Shown here: positions 49,262 to 59,046 of the stretch, piece after piece
Numbering within the stretch: the stretch's first letter is position 1
How the letters are laid out: every line of letters starts with the position of its first letter
Origin: Perilla frutescens
Taxonomy: Eukaryota > Streptophyta > Magnoliopsida > Lamiales > Lamiaceae
Direction of reading: 5' to 3'
Assembly (NCBI GenBank): GCA_026008535.1
Contig: BRKX01000004.1
Span: forward strand, 31,066,501-31,130,500
DNA length: 64,000 nucleotides
Translations under genes and position numbers: made by a program
The notes under the pieces: model-generated
The model's database searches: none
Seen by the model: the letters and a program-made list of their open reading frames with translations, nothing else
Told to the model about the DNA's origin: nothing

Positions 49262-49277
49262 TGATATCAGAGCAAGC
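49262..49277 (+). promoter_or_regulatory. Primer binding site of the chromovirus
   Basis: TGATATCAGAGCAAGC begins two bases after the LTR and matches the 3' end complement of initiator tRNA-Met (TGGTATCAGAGC) with one change. Confidence 0.85.
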
Positions 49278-49814
49278 TTGCAACTCTGCAGACCTGTCTC
49301 TTTGTTAGATAAGTTAAGTGCTTTTGTGCATCTAAATTGTTCTGTGATAATTAAAGCAGCAACCCACAACTTGCCATCACCCTCTTATCTTCAACCAAAA
49401 ATCAAGGTATGATAGTATAGAGATTTTGGATTTTGGATTCATAATTTTTGGAATACAGGAAAGGAAAAGATTTTAGCAAGCATACCTCTTTTATGGATAA
49501 GAGAAAAACCGTGAGAATGAAATTCTAAGTAAAAGGTGTTCGGGTAAGACGATTTCTGAGAAGGAAAGTTTGTGAAAAGAGTTCTTGATCACAAAGAAAA
49601 CGGTTTAAAAATTCATTCTCAAATTTATGTCTTAAAGAAAAGGTAAAACTTTATGTTTAAAGACTTTGGGAACTAAATTTTTTGTAAAAGTCAACTGCTT
49701 TAAAAGGAGCTATGCATGTAAGATAAGTAGTCTAAATCTAGATGTTAGTATGATCTCAGGAGAACCTTAGGTCTCCCTTCTATGACCTAGACTGAATAAG
49801 CTATCTGTTTCTAT
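49278..49814 (+). other. Leader between PBS and the extra frame
   Basis: Untranslated leader; no open frame of note or recognised motif. Confidence 0.6.
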
Positions 49815-50609
49815 ATGGTTAAGCATCGTTCGACAGCTAGAAAAAGTGTGCATCTTTTCCGCCCCATGCAAGAGAGGGTCAAAAGGTTCAGGAGGGAAAT
49901 TTGGAATGGTAACGAGCAGTTTTTATCCTTCATGGCAAGGTATCTGGAAAAGTGGGCATGGATGAATGGCTATGGAGGAGAGCCCAGAAGTGTGTCCGAC
50001 TTAGAAACATGCATCTACATGTGTGAGCATGCACCGTTCGCTTGGAGGCCCATAATGTATCGCATCCTGCAGAGCACCATCACTCACGATCCCAAGACGT
50101 ATGCTGAAATTGGGAATCTGATGGAGTTCTCCTCAGCCTTGATGGCTCGTTGGGTGTCAGAGTATGGCCACGTGTACGCTTTAGCCGAGCAGTAAGCCGC
50201 CGAGTAAAACCCCTCCCTAGTGGTGGAACTAGAACTGCAAAGAGTGACTCTCAACAGTCCCTCTGGGTTTCAAGCATTGCACCCCTATGATGAAGGAACC
50301 TTAGGAGCAGGACCCTCGAATGTCCGGATCCTGAATCACACCGAGTCCCTGTTCTCCTGCACTCCTCAAATCAACCAATGGGCCCCTGCTCACCAAATGT
50401 TTACCCCTCAGGGTCAGGGACAGTTTATGCCCCATCAGTTCCCTGAAGGAAACATATGCATGAGGAGGTTCAAGTTCAAGGTACAAGTGTCAGTTGAAGA
50501 AGAAGAAGAAGAAGAAGAAGAAGAAGAAGAAGCGGACCCAAAGGAGAATGGCGAGGAGGAAGTGGGATTGCCATGCAAGGGGAAGGGGAAGGGCCCAATA
50601 CATAGTTAA
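49815..50609 (+). pseudogene. Unrecognised extra reading frame upstream of gag
   Basis: One continuous frame of about 264 codons, broken only by two TAA codons near 50193 and 50205. The N-terminal part is basic (MVKHRSTARKSVHLFRP, ERVKRFRREIW), then Trp/Tyr/Met-rich (KWAWMNGYGGEP). The middle holds SPSGFQALHPYDEGTLG and GQGQFMPHQFPEG. The end is a run of 12 glutamates followed by a Lys/Gly tail (CKGKGKGPIHS). The frame lies on the coding strand between PBS and gag, separated from gag by 350 bases. I do not recognise it and see no gag, protease or zinc-finger motif. Ogre/Tat elements have an ORF before gag, but I know of none as standard in Tekay chromoviruses. It may be acquired host sequence or a lineage-specific gene. 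Confidence 0.5.
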
Positions 50610-50962
50610 GCGTTAGTAGGAGGTGTATGAGGTGTTGCTGTTAGAACACCTAGCTGATCTGTCTGTCTGATGTCCGTTTATTCCGCTTTAACCTAGATCT
50701 TAATATGTAATATATTAATTAACCCCTTTTTTCTAATAGTGACAGTAAATTTTCCAAAAGACTGCCCTATTCCGTATGTAACCCAGAACTTCTTTGATTT
50801 CGATGCCAAAGACCTCATAATGAGGCAATTTTCCTATTATGCTTGATGTCGTTTAAATTCCCGCTTTGCTTGATCTATCTTGCGTTAATTAAAGACCTTA
50901 TCGAAATGTATTTTTACTTTGTGCAAATTGAATCGAGTGTCATTAATGTCTAGTTCTTTAGA
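50610..50962 (+). other. Spacer before gag
   Basis: AT-rich spacer of about 350 bases between the extra frame and the gag start; nothing recognised. Confidence 0.6.
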
Positions 50963-52024
50963 ATGCCATCAAGAAGACGTCAAACCGAAAATGAAGACAA
51001 GAATGAATTCGAGCAAGCCCTAAACCCCGGCCCAAGAGCCGAGAATGTGTTTCTCAAATACAACCCTCTGTCTTTTAATGGTTTAGGAGACCCAATGGAT
51101 GCCGACAAATGGGTTCGCTCCATAGAACGAATTTTTGATTGTATATCTTGTTTGGAAGAAGAGAAATTAAGTTGCACTATTTTCATGCTTACGGACGATG
51201 CGGACTACTAGTGGGAGTCCATTCGAAGAACGATAACCCTAGAGCAATGGGCGGAGTATAGTTGGGAAGATTTCAAGCACCACCTATATCAGAAGTGTGT
51301 CCCGGATTGCTATCGAGAAGCAAAGGAGATGAAGTTCTAGAACTTGAAGCAAGGAAAGAAGACGGTGTCAGTATACGACAGAGAGTTCAACCAGTTGTCA
51401 AGGCACACTCCACATCTAGTGGATTTCGATGGGAAGAAGGCACGCAAGTTCAAGAAGGGACTTAGACCTGAGATTGGCATAGCCTTCGCTGGACAAGAAG
51501 ACATGTTTTATGCTCGAACCTTAGCCAAGGCCTTAAGCATCAAAGCCATTCTTCCTCGAGAGAAAGTTCAACCCCCTTAGCTAGCCAATGACCCAAAAGG
51601 AAAGAGAAAATGGGAAGGAGGAATGAGAGATGATAGAAGAAAGAAACCCCACTAGCAAAGACGAGAGTCAGGGGTACCTCGAAACCAGCCTGACCTCACC
51701 CCTAGCCTTAGAGCGTGTCAAAAGTGCGGAAAGATGCATCTTGGAGCCTACCGAGCAAATCAAACCGAGTGCTACAACTGTGGTGAAGAGGGACACTTCA
51801 AGAGGGAGTGTCCTAAAGGAAATAATAGACGATCCCAAACACCACAACAACCCCTGTACCCGCAGCCGCTTCGACAATTCCCTAAAAATCAGCCAAGACT
51901 GCAGCAAGGAGGATCTTAAGGACAAAGGCCGGGAATAAATCCAAGGCCGAACCAAGGACGAGATCAAAGGTCTAACCAAGAACAAAGGCCACCTCCGCCA
52001 GGTCGTACTTATGCTCTCAATTAG
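50963..52024 (+). pseudogene. Chromovirus gag: capsid region and CCHC zinc knuckle
   Basis: ATG at 50963 opens MPSRRRQTENEDKNEFEQ. The retrotransposon gag domain follows (YNPLSFNGLGDPMDADKWV, EQWAEYSWEDFKHHLYQK, VSVYDREFNQLSRHTPHLV). The nucleocapsid knuckle CYNCGEEGHFKREC (C-X2-C-X4-H-X4-C) is encoded near 51770-51813. The whole length stays in one frame with the protease that follows. It is interrupted only by stops: near 51209 (after DADY), 51338 (after MKF), 51578, 51652, 51917 and 52022. The first two sit where related proteins have Trp and Leu. Capsid assembly and RNA packaging are the family role. Confidence 0.88.
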
Positions 52025-52308
52025 TAGCAAGCTGCTAAGGCCCCAGGTAACCTAGCAGGTATGATTACCCTCTTCGACATGCCCGCTGTAGCTTTCTTTG
52101 ATACGGGAGCATCACATTCATTTATAGCTGAGTCTGTTTGTAAGAAATTGAAGATAAAATCCGAGAACGCTGAGAATGCTCTTGAGATGAGTATTTCCTC
52201 TAGAAAAAGAATGATGTCTAGGAAGGTCTGCTCTAAGGATTCAGGACTTCGATATAATCCTAGGAATGGATTGGTTAGCCTCAGCTTATGTCTCCATAAG
52301 CTGCCGTA
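52025..52308 (+). pseudogene. Chromovirus aspartic protease, truncated
   Basis: The catalytic motif VAFFDTGASHSFIAESVCKK is encoded near 52085, in frame with gag. After residues like RKVCSKDSG the normal protease C-terminal half is missing or scrambled, and the pol frame resumes in another phase near 52320. So there is an internal deletion between protease and RT. Confidence 0.8.
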
Positions 52309-52322
52309 AAAGGGAAGTAATG

Positions 52323-54371
52323 TTTTGACCGCTCGGGAAACTCGAGGTGAAGATCTACGGATCAAGGCTGGGAACCAAAGTCTCAGTGATATCTGCTCTG
52401 AAGGCCACCAAGATGATGAGGAAGAATAACGGCCAAGCGTTTTTAGTCAACTTGACAAGGAAAGAGGAAGGAGAGCGAGCAATAGAAGACGTTTTAGTCA
52501 TAAGAGAATATCTAGATATATTTCCGAAGGAGCTGCCAGGACTGCTTCTAGACAGGCAAATGGAGTTCACCATCAAGTTGGAACTAGGATCCGCCCCAGT
52601 GTCGAAGGCTCCCTACAAAATGACACCTAAGGAGTTGCAAGAACTCAAGGTTCAACTGCAAGAGTTATTAAACCTAGGTTTTATCCAACCTAGTGTGTCA
52701 CCTTAGGGAGCTCCAATCTTGTTCATGAAGAAGAAGGACGACACATTAAGAATGTGCATCGACTATAGAGAGCTGAATAAGCTGGCCATCAAGAATTGAT
52801 ACCCTCTCCCAAGAATAGATGATCTCTTTGATCAGCTTAAGGGAGCAAGTGTCTTCTCTAAGATAGACTTAAGATCTGGGTATCATCAGCTGAAAATCTG
52901 AAAGGAGGATATTCCTAAAACTTCTTTTAGGACTCACTATGGACATTATGAGTTTGTAGTAATGCCATTCGGATTGACCAACGCCCCAGTAGTGTTCATG
53001 GATTTAACGAACCGGGTGTTCCACCCGTATTTGGATAAGTTTGTGTTAGTTTTTATAGATGATATCCTCGTCTATTCGAAGGACGAAGAGGAACACCAAG
53101 AGTACCTAAGAGTGATGATGGAGATATTAAGAAGAGAAATGCATTATACTAAGTTTAGTAAGTGTGAGTTTTGGCTCAAGGAAGTTATGTTTTTAGGTCA
53201 TATAGTGTCAGTAGCAGGGATCAAGGTGGACCCAACTAAGATTGAAGCGGTTAGCAATTAGAAGTCTCCAAGGAACGTGAACGAGATAAGAAGCTTTCTA
53301 GGACTTGCTGGATATTATCATAGATTTATTGAAGGATTTTCGATGATATCTAAGCCCATGACGTGACTGCTAAAGAAGGACTCCAAGTTCAAGTGGACAC
53401 CCGAGTGTGAGGAAAGTTTCTAGACATTGAAGAAGATACTAACCACAGCCCCCATGTTAGCCATTCCGAAAGGGAATGAAGATTTCATGGTTTACGCAGA
53501 TGCATCGAAGAAAGGAACAGAATGCGTGTTGATGCATAGAGGAAAGGTAATTATTTATGCTTCGAGGCAGCTTAAGAATCATGAACAGAACTATCCCACA
53601 CATGACTTAGAGCTGGCAGTAGTTGTTCATGCGCTGAAGATCTGGAGACACTATCTCTACGGAGCTAAGTGTAAGATTTTCTCAGATCACAAGAGCCTGA
53701 AGTATTTCTCCAAGCAAAAAGATCTTAACATGAGGCAGAGAAGATGGTTAGAACTTGTAAAGGATTATGAATGCACTATTCACTACCACCCAGGTAAGGC
53801 GAATCTGGTAGCTGATGCCCTAAGTAAGAAGGAAAATGCAGAGTTAGGACTCGTTCAAGTCCAGGAGGATCTTCACAAAGAATTCGACAAGTTGAGAATC
53901 AAGGTGCTAACACCACCTGAGACCATTCAAGCCCAGATCGCCACGATAGTCGCTCAGCCTGACCTAAGGCAAAGGATAGTTGAAGCCGAGAGAGGAGATG
54001 AGTTTCTCGAGAAGAAAAGACTGGAAGCACGGTCAGATACCTCGTAAGATTTTGCGGAGGCCATTAACAACGCGCTCTTATTCAAAGGAAGGCTATATGT
54101 ACCAAGTAAGGAAGAACTGAATGAGAAAATCATGTGCGAAGCACATGACACGCCATATAGGGCACATCCCGGAAGCTCCAAGATGTATCAAGACGTCAAA
54201 AGGAACTTTTGGTGGAATAACATGAAGAGAGAAGTAGCCGCCTTCGTAGAAAGGTGTTTAAACTGTCAGCGAGTTAAAGTTTTGCATCAAAAACCCTCTG
54301 GTCTGCTCCAACCCTTAGAAATTCCCCAATGGAAGTGGGTTCATATCAATATGGACTTTGTGGTAGGTTTG
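52323..54371 (+). pseudogene. Chromovirus pol: RT, RNase H, integrase N-terminus
   Basis: A single frame over 2 kb. RT runs from FTIKLELGSAPVSKAPYKM through CIDYRELNKL, KIDLRSGYHQ and MPFGLTNAP to catalytic FIDDILVYSKDEEEH near 53058. RNase H includes VYADASKKGTECVLMH, NYPTHDLELAVVVHAL and FSDHKSLKYF. The integrase zinc region (AHPGSSKMYQDV, ERCLNCQRVK) and first core Asp (INMDFVVGL) follow. No frameshift is visible, but stops interrupt at about 52704, 52797, 52899, 53259, 53364, 53421 and 54045. Where the family residue is clear (Trp, Arg, Gln), each stop is one C-to-T or G-to-A change away. A solo LTR interrupts at 54372. Confidence 0.93.
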
Positions 54372-55723
54372 TGATATGATCCCGATATGATGATCAACAC
54401 TCAGAGAAAACATAGCGGAAGACTTTTAGATCAAAACACGTCAGGCGAATGAAGGGCTTCAATCCGACTCTATCATTAAACTAAACTAACGACTAAACTC
54501 GATATTTAAGACTCGAATATGAAAGGAAAAGGGTATGGACGTATAGTATGATGATTGGGGGTGAAGAAAGGCTGGTGTAGATAGGTTATGATAAGAAAAT
54601 AAAGAAGTTACGGGACAAGTGCTTATCTTGGTGCGAATAGCACGTATACTTGGAATTGGCTGCAACAGCTTGGATACTTGTCGAACTCAATTGGATCGTG
54701 ATGGATGATGTTGGAATGGATGTAAGATGGTAGATGGATGTTGTTGAAGGCGTTCAACGTTGATGTGTTGGTAGAATGAATCGAAATCGGGGAGAAACTC
54801 TAAGTGTAAAAAGATACATAAAAAGAATCACTACTTGACTTCTCTTCAATAGTAAATCCAACTCTAACTCCACAAGAGAATTAGAACAAGATTTAAATAT
54901 AAAACTTAAAAAGTTGCAAGCTTCTTAAGAGTGTTTATTTTCGGCTGAAATATAAACAAAAGAGGTTCTTGGGTGAGACAATATTGAAAGGTAAATTCTT
55001 CTTAATCAAATATGGTTTAAATATCAAAGTAACAATGATCCCTTATTTATAGGGTATTATGGATGAAAATTCTATGTAAAAATCCTAAGGAAATTCGAAA
55101 ATAAAGCTATCTTAATCTAACTAAGAAATCTACCTTAATTAAACTAGGAATCCTATCTAAACTAGAATTCTAACTAGGAAAGAAGTTTCCATGTTTAAAA
55201 CTATAATTACCTAACAAATAAGATTTTCTAGAAATTCCCTTAATAATAAAAATGAAAATAATAAAAAAATACCAAAAATAAAAATAATAAAAATTGAAAC
55301 TAGATAAAAATAAACCCAATTAATTTGGTCCTTCAAAACTCCAATTTGGACTCTCAAAATAATCGATCATGGGCTGAATTATCTCCCAAACTCGCGGCCC
55401 CAATCACGATCAAAATAACTCCATGTATGAAAATTCGAGATCCACTATTTTCCATGCAACTTTCTATGCACGCGTCCAAATTGACTCGTTCTTCTTCCTA
55501 AACTCTTGACCAAGCTTCCTCATCATTAATGGATGTATAATTGATCCATCTTTGATGCTTAGGCTGCTCGTTAACTCGTTTCTTGAAAACACTTGTGTTA
55601 TTCATGCTTTGATCTTCTTCAAAACTTTATCTCCAATATTTAATCTTGAACAACATGATAATCTTCGAACATTTCAATGGCATTCTTGGATTTGATTTTT
55701 GGATGCTTATCGTGCTCGTATGA
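54372..55723 (-). mobile_element. Solo LTR (probably copia), 1352 bp, inside integrase
   Basis: Perfect 5-bp target duplication GTTTG (54367-54371 and 55724-55728). On the minus strand it starts TCATACGAGCACGATAAG and ends CGGGATCATATCA. Position 2 is C where TG is expected, so the start looks mutated; the tips still form an imperfect inverted repeat (TGATAYGA). A minus-strand CTATAAATAAGGG near 55045 is a TATA box and gives the orientation. The pol text resumes exactly after the duplication. No coding is present. Confidence 0.8.
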
Positions 55724-55728
55724 GTTTG

Positions 55729-56289
55729 CCAAAGTCTAAGTGGAGGAATACCGCTATTTGGGTAATTATGGATCGATTATCGAAATCAGCACATTTCGTT
55801 GCTGTTAAAATGACAGATGGACTCGATCAATTAGCCCAAATATATGTTAGGGAAGTGGTGCGTTTGCATGGAGTGCCGGTCTCGATTACATCAGATCGTG
55901 ATACGAGATTTACATCAAGATTCTGGAGGAGCCTACAAGAAGCCATGGGATCAAAGCTCAATTTCAGTACGGCCTTTCATCCTCAGATGGATGGCTAGTC
56001 CGAGAGGACTATCCAGATTTTAGAAGAATGCTTAGAGGAGTAGTCATCGATCAAGGAAGCAGCTGGGAGGATCTACTGCCATTGGTAGAGTTTGCGTACA
56101 ACAATAGCTACCAATCATCGATCCGCATGGCCCCTTATGAAGCCTTATATGGAAGGAAGTGTAGGTCACCATTATATTGGGACGAGGTTAGAGAGAGAAG
56201 GATACTTGGACCTGAAATGGTCCAAGAAGCGGTCCAGAAGATCGAGCCAATTTGTCAGCGAATCAGGGAGGCTCAAGATAGACAGAAGG
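55729..56289 (+). pseudogene. Chromovirus integrase core, continued
   Basis: Continues the core: IWVIMDRLSKSAHFVAVK, the second catalytic Asp in SITSDRDTRFTSRFW and Glu in the DG-SERTIQ motif (a TAG replaces the Gln before SERTIQ near 55996). Then WEDLLPLVEFAYNNSYQSS, MAPYEALYGRKCRSPLYW and the C-terminal helix to DRQK. A single-base loss near 56022 shifts the frame. It is interrupted after 56289 by another solo LTR. Confidence 0.92.
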
Positions 56290-56937
56290 TGTAACGCCCC
56301 AAACTACTCCGTTTGGCCACGTCACTTATCATATAATTTATCTACATATTTTGTGTGCTTATTTTAATATGAGCGGAAGCTTAGGTCAAAATATGATAAT
56401 ATACATAGCATGATGAGGTAAGGCATCAAATTTTCAATATAAATTTTGTCCTATTAAGCATGCAATTATCTAACCTATCGGGCTCATAGGTTTACACAAC
56501 CCGCCCGTCTAGCACCCTAAATTAACAAACATAATATAGGGGTTCATCGACACAATTCGCACATAGAAGGCTCCAAGGTCAAACGACCCGCCTTTAAGTT
56601 GTTCTACATAATATCAAGTTATATACATCATGGCCTACAAAAGATCGGGCTATTCCCATCCCCAATAATCATCGATCATAAGGCAAAAAGAGTGATCAAT
56701 GTAATAATAACAATAGCAATATGAGTGTTATCAAAAGAAGAGCATGCAAAAGATAAGCACAAGCTTGTGGGGTTCTCTTGTGTTCACAACGCTCCTACTC
56801 CGGCCTCGACTCCTCAACCTGAAATTCATTGAATGAATGGGGTGAGTATTTAACAACATACTCAGTGGGGAACACTGTAAACAGTTATAGCTAATTGCAC
56901 AAGTGAAAATATAACATATGGACTTTTCATTACATTG

Positions 56938-57125
56938 TGGAGACTAGTCTCAACCCCGTAGGGTCTAAACATCATGATGCCCCCGTTAATGAACATCTTT
57001 ATCCCTGTAGGGATGCCCGCAGACATCCTACCCCCAGGGAGGACATTAACAGGTCTATGTTCGATCCCAAAGGATCTCTGCCCCGAAGGGTCTCTTTGTC
57101 GACCCCGAAGGATCTCTTTCATTCA
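56938..57125 (+). repeat. Degenerate minisatellite of small palindromes
   Basis: About nine units of roughly 20-23 bp, each with a short palindrome such as CCCCGTAGGG, CCCTGTAGGG, CCCCGAAGGG or CCCAAAGG, spaced by TCTCTNTGTCGA-like text. It begins about 650 bases into the LTR, comparable with the minisatellite in the LTR at 45317. Confidence 0.7.
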
Positions 57126-58026
57126 CTGGTCCGAAAACCCTTCATACATATACAATCAAAGCCCAACAGTAACTATAACCTTACACGTGTTCACAGTTTA
57201 GAGTTACCCCACCTTCAGAGACGCTTTTGAATCCTTTTAACCTTGAAATACTCCTTTTCCGTGCACAAGTTGTCCACCTCGAGCCCCAACACGTCACCTA
57301 GCACCTTTCAATTCTCATTTCATTTTAGACGTCGAGTTATTTAATTAAATCATAATTTAGACTAAACTCATGCTATACTTTACTTTAAAGTCTTCAAACA
57401 TTTTCACATACACAACCATGGATATACAAGCTCATACTATGATTTTGGACTCAAAATACACATTAAAACTCTTTGAAGCATTTGATCGAACACATTACGG
57501 GCACACATTTAAACCACATGCTCATAACTCATTTTAAATCCTTTAGACCCAACATTTCAAATACCAAACACCTTCACCCTAGGGCTCTAACATACATAAA
57601 ACTCAATCCCATACAACCCTCATAACACCTCCAAACAATTATCAACAAAACATGGGGAAATAAGGGCAAAAATCCAAACCCTAGCAATAACGAACCATAG
57701 GAATTCAATATAACTTCACATATAGCTTCAAGGAGGTAAATAAATCATATGTTTGAGTTATCAAAGCAAGAAGATCAACAAAATCCAAAATCCTCAAAAT
57801 TGGATAACAAACCCTAGTTTTCAAAACAACAAGAAATGGGTGTTTAATCCCCAAGAAGGAGAGGTGTAGAGGTTACCTTTGCTGATGGGTGATGATGGAA
57901 GAATCTACTTCAAAAGATGAAGGATTTGTAGAGAGAAATGGAGAGGAAAAATCTCCCATATGGAAAGAAAATGAGGAGGAAATGAATAAGTGTTGTATTT
58001 ATAGGTAGAAAATCCCCGGACCCACG

Positions 58027-58190
58027 TGACAGCGCAGCCCCCCGCGACCGCGCGACCATGTTCTCGGCCCATGCTCCCCGCGAGCGCGCAGCCCCCGCGG
58101 GCGCGCGTCTCTCGCCAGCCTCGCGGGCGCGCAGTCTCCCGCGACCGCGCACGGCCCCGCGGGCGCGCACCACCCTGCGGCCGCACGACA
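58027..58190. repeat. GC-rich repeat patch in the solo LTR
   Basis: Over 75 percent G+C by eye, made of recurring GCGGGCGCGC and CCGCGACCGCGC motifs. Long overlapping frames here on both strands are a composition effect. Confidence 0.8.
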
Positions 58191-58552
58191 TGCCAAAATC
58201 ATCCCCCTTATTTTAAATGACTCCCGGACTTAAACCACTCCATTTTCCTTTAAATTTTCCAAAATCATCCCCCTTAGGGTGTTCAAGGTTTTGGCAAACA
58301 AAATTCAATGCAATAACATTCATTCATTATCATATAACTCGACACTTTAGTATTAAAATTTAAATTGTTTTATACACCCAGTATAACATCATTGTGCTAT
58401 GACGTATCGGCTCGAGTGAGATAACCTGCAATAAAATAATGGCATAACATACAAACATACTCACATGATTAATATTCAACAATATTAATTCAAAATCATT
58501 TACTAAAATTATAATTTATAATTTAGCAAAAGGGTCGGGGTATCACAGAAGG

Positions 58553-59010
58553 CTTATGCAGATCAAAGAAGAACAGAGCTTAACTTCAATGTTTGAGATA
58601 AAGTATTCAGGCATCTTCATCCAGAGGAGTGGTTCGTTTTGGCAAACGAAACAAGCTAAGGCCCAGATTTATTGAACCTTTTAAAATTCTAGAGAAGGTG
58701 AATGAAGTAGCCTACAGGTTGGCCTTACCACCCAACCTGAGTGACGTTCATGACATCTTTCATGTCTCAATGTTGAGAAAGTACGTGTTTAATTCGAAAC
58801 ACATGATTAATAAGAGAGAGATAGTCCTGAATGAGGACTTAGCGTATGATGAAAAGCCCAGGCCATTGTGGATCGAAAGATCCAGAAATTGAGGAACAAG
58901 GAGATCAGTCTGTAAAAGTAATCTGGAACCATCATGGTTCGGAGGACGCAACCTGGGAGCTAGAATCCGAGCTACTCAAGAAGTACCCTGATATCGTTTA
59001 TCATGGTTAG
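58553..59010 (+). pseudogene. Chromovirus pol C-terminus with chromodomain
   Basis: After the solo LTR the integrase C-terminal region continues (YADQRRTELNF). A frameshift near 58600-58628 leads to VRFGKRNKLRPRFIEPFKI and DVHDIFHVSMLRKYV. A second frameshift near 58865 leads to the chromodomain: VKVIWNHHGSEDATWELES, with the Trp/Glu core typical of the Tekay type. TAG at 59008-59010 ends it, 24 bases before the PPT. The chromodomain guides integration to heterochromatin in this lineage (family knowledge). Confidence 0.9.
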
Positions 59011-59033
59011 TAAATTTTGGGATAAATTTTTTT

Positions 59034-59046
59034 AAGGGGGGTAGGA
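59034..59046 (+). promoter_or_regulatory. Polypurine tract of the chromovirus
   Basis: AAGGGGGGTAGGA, immediately before the 3' LTR TGTAACACCCC. Confidence 0.9.

Larger units (their letters stand above)
56290..58547 (+). mobile_element. Gypsy-type solo LTR, 2258 bp, inside pol
   Basis: Starts TGTAACGCCCCAAACTACTC and ends GTCGGGGTATCACA, flanked by a perfect GAAGG duplication (56285-56289 and 58548-58552). Pol resumes right after it. LTR ends resemble chromovirus LTRs but the sequence differs from the host element. Contains a degenerate minisatellite and a GC-rich patch listed separately. Confidence 0.92.

Noticed and set aside
57905..58220. Arg/Ala/Gly-rich frames in four phases
   Set aside because: Same composition effect in the GC-rich patch of the solo LTR at 56290-58547.
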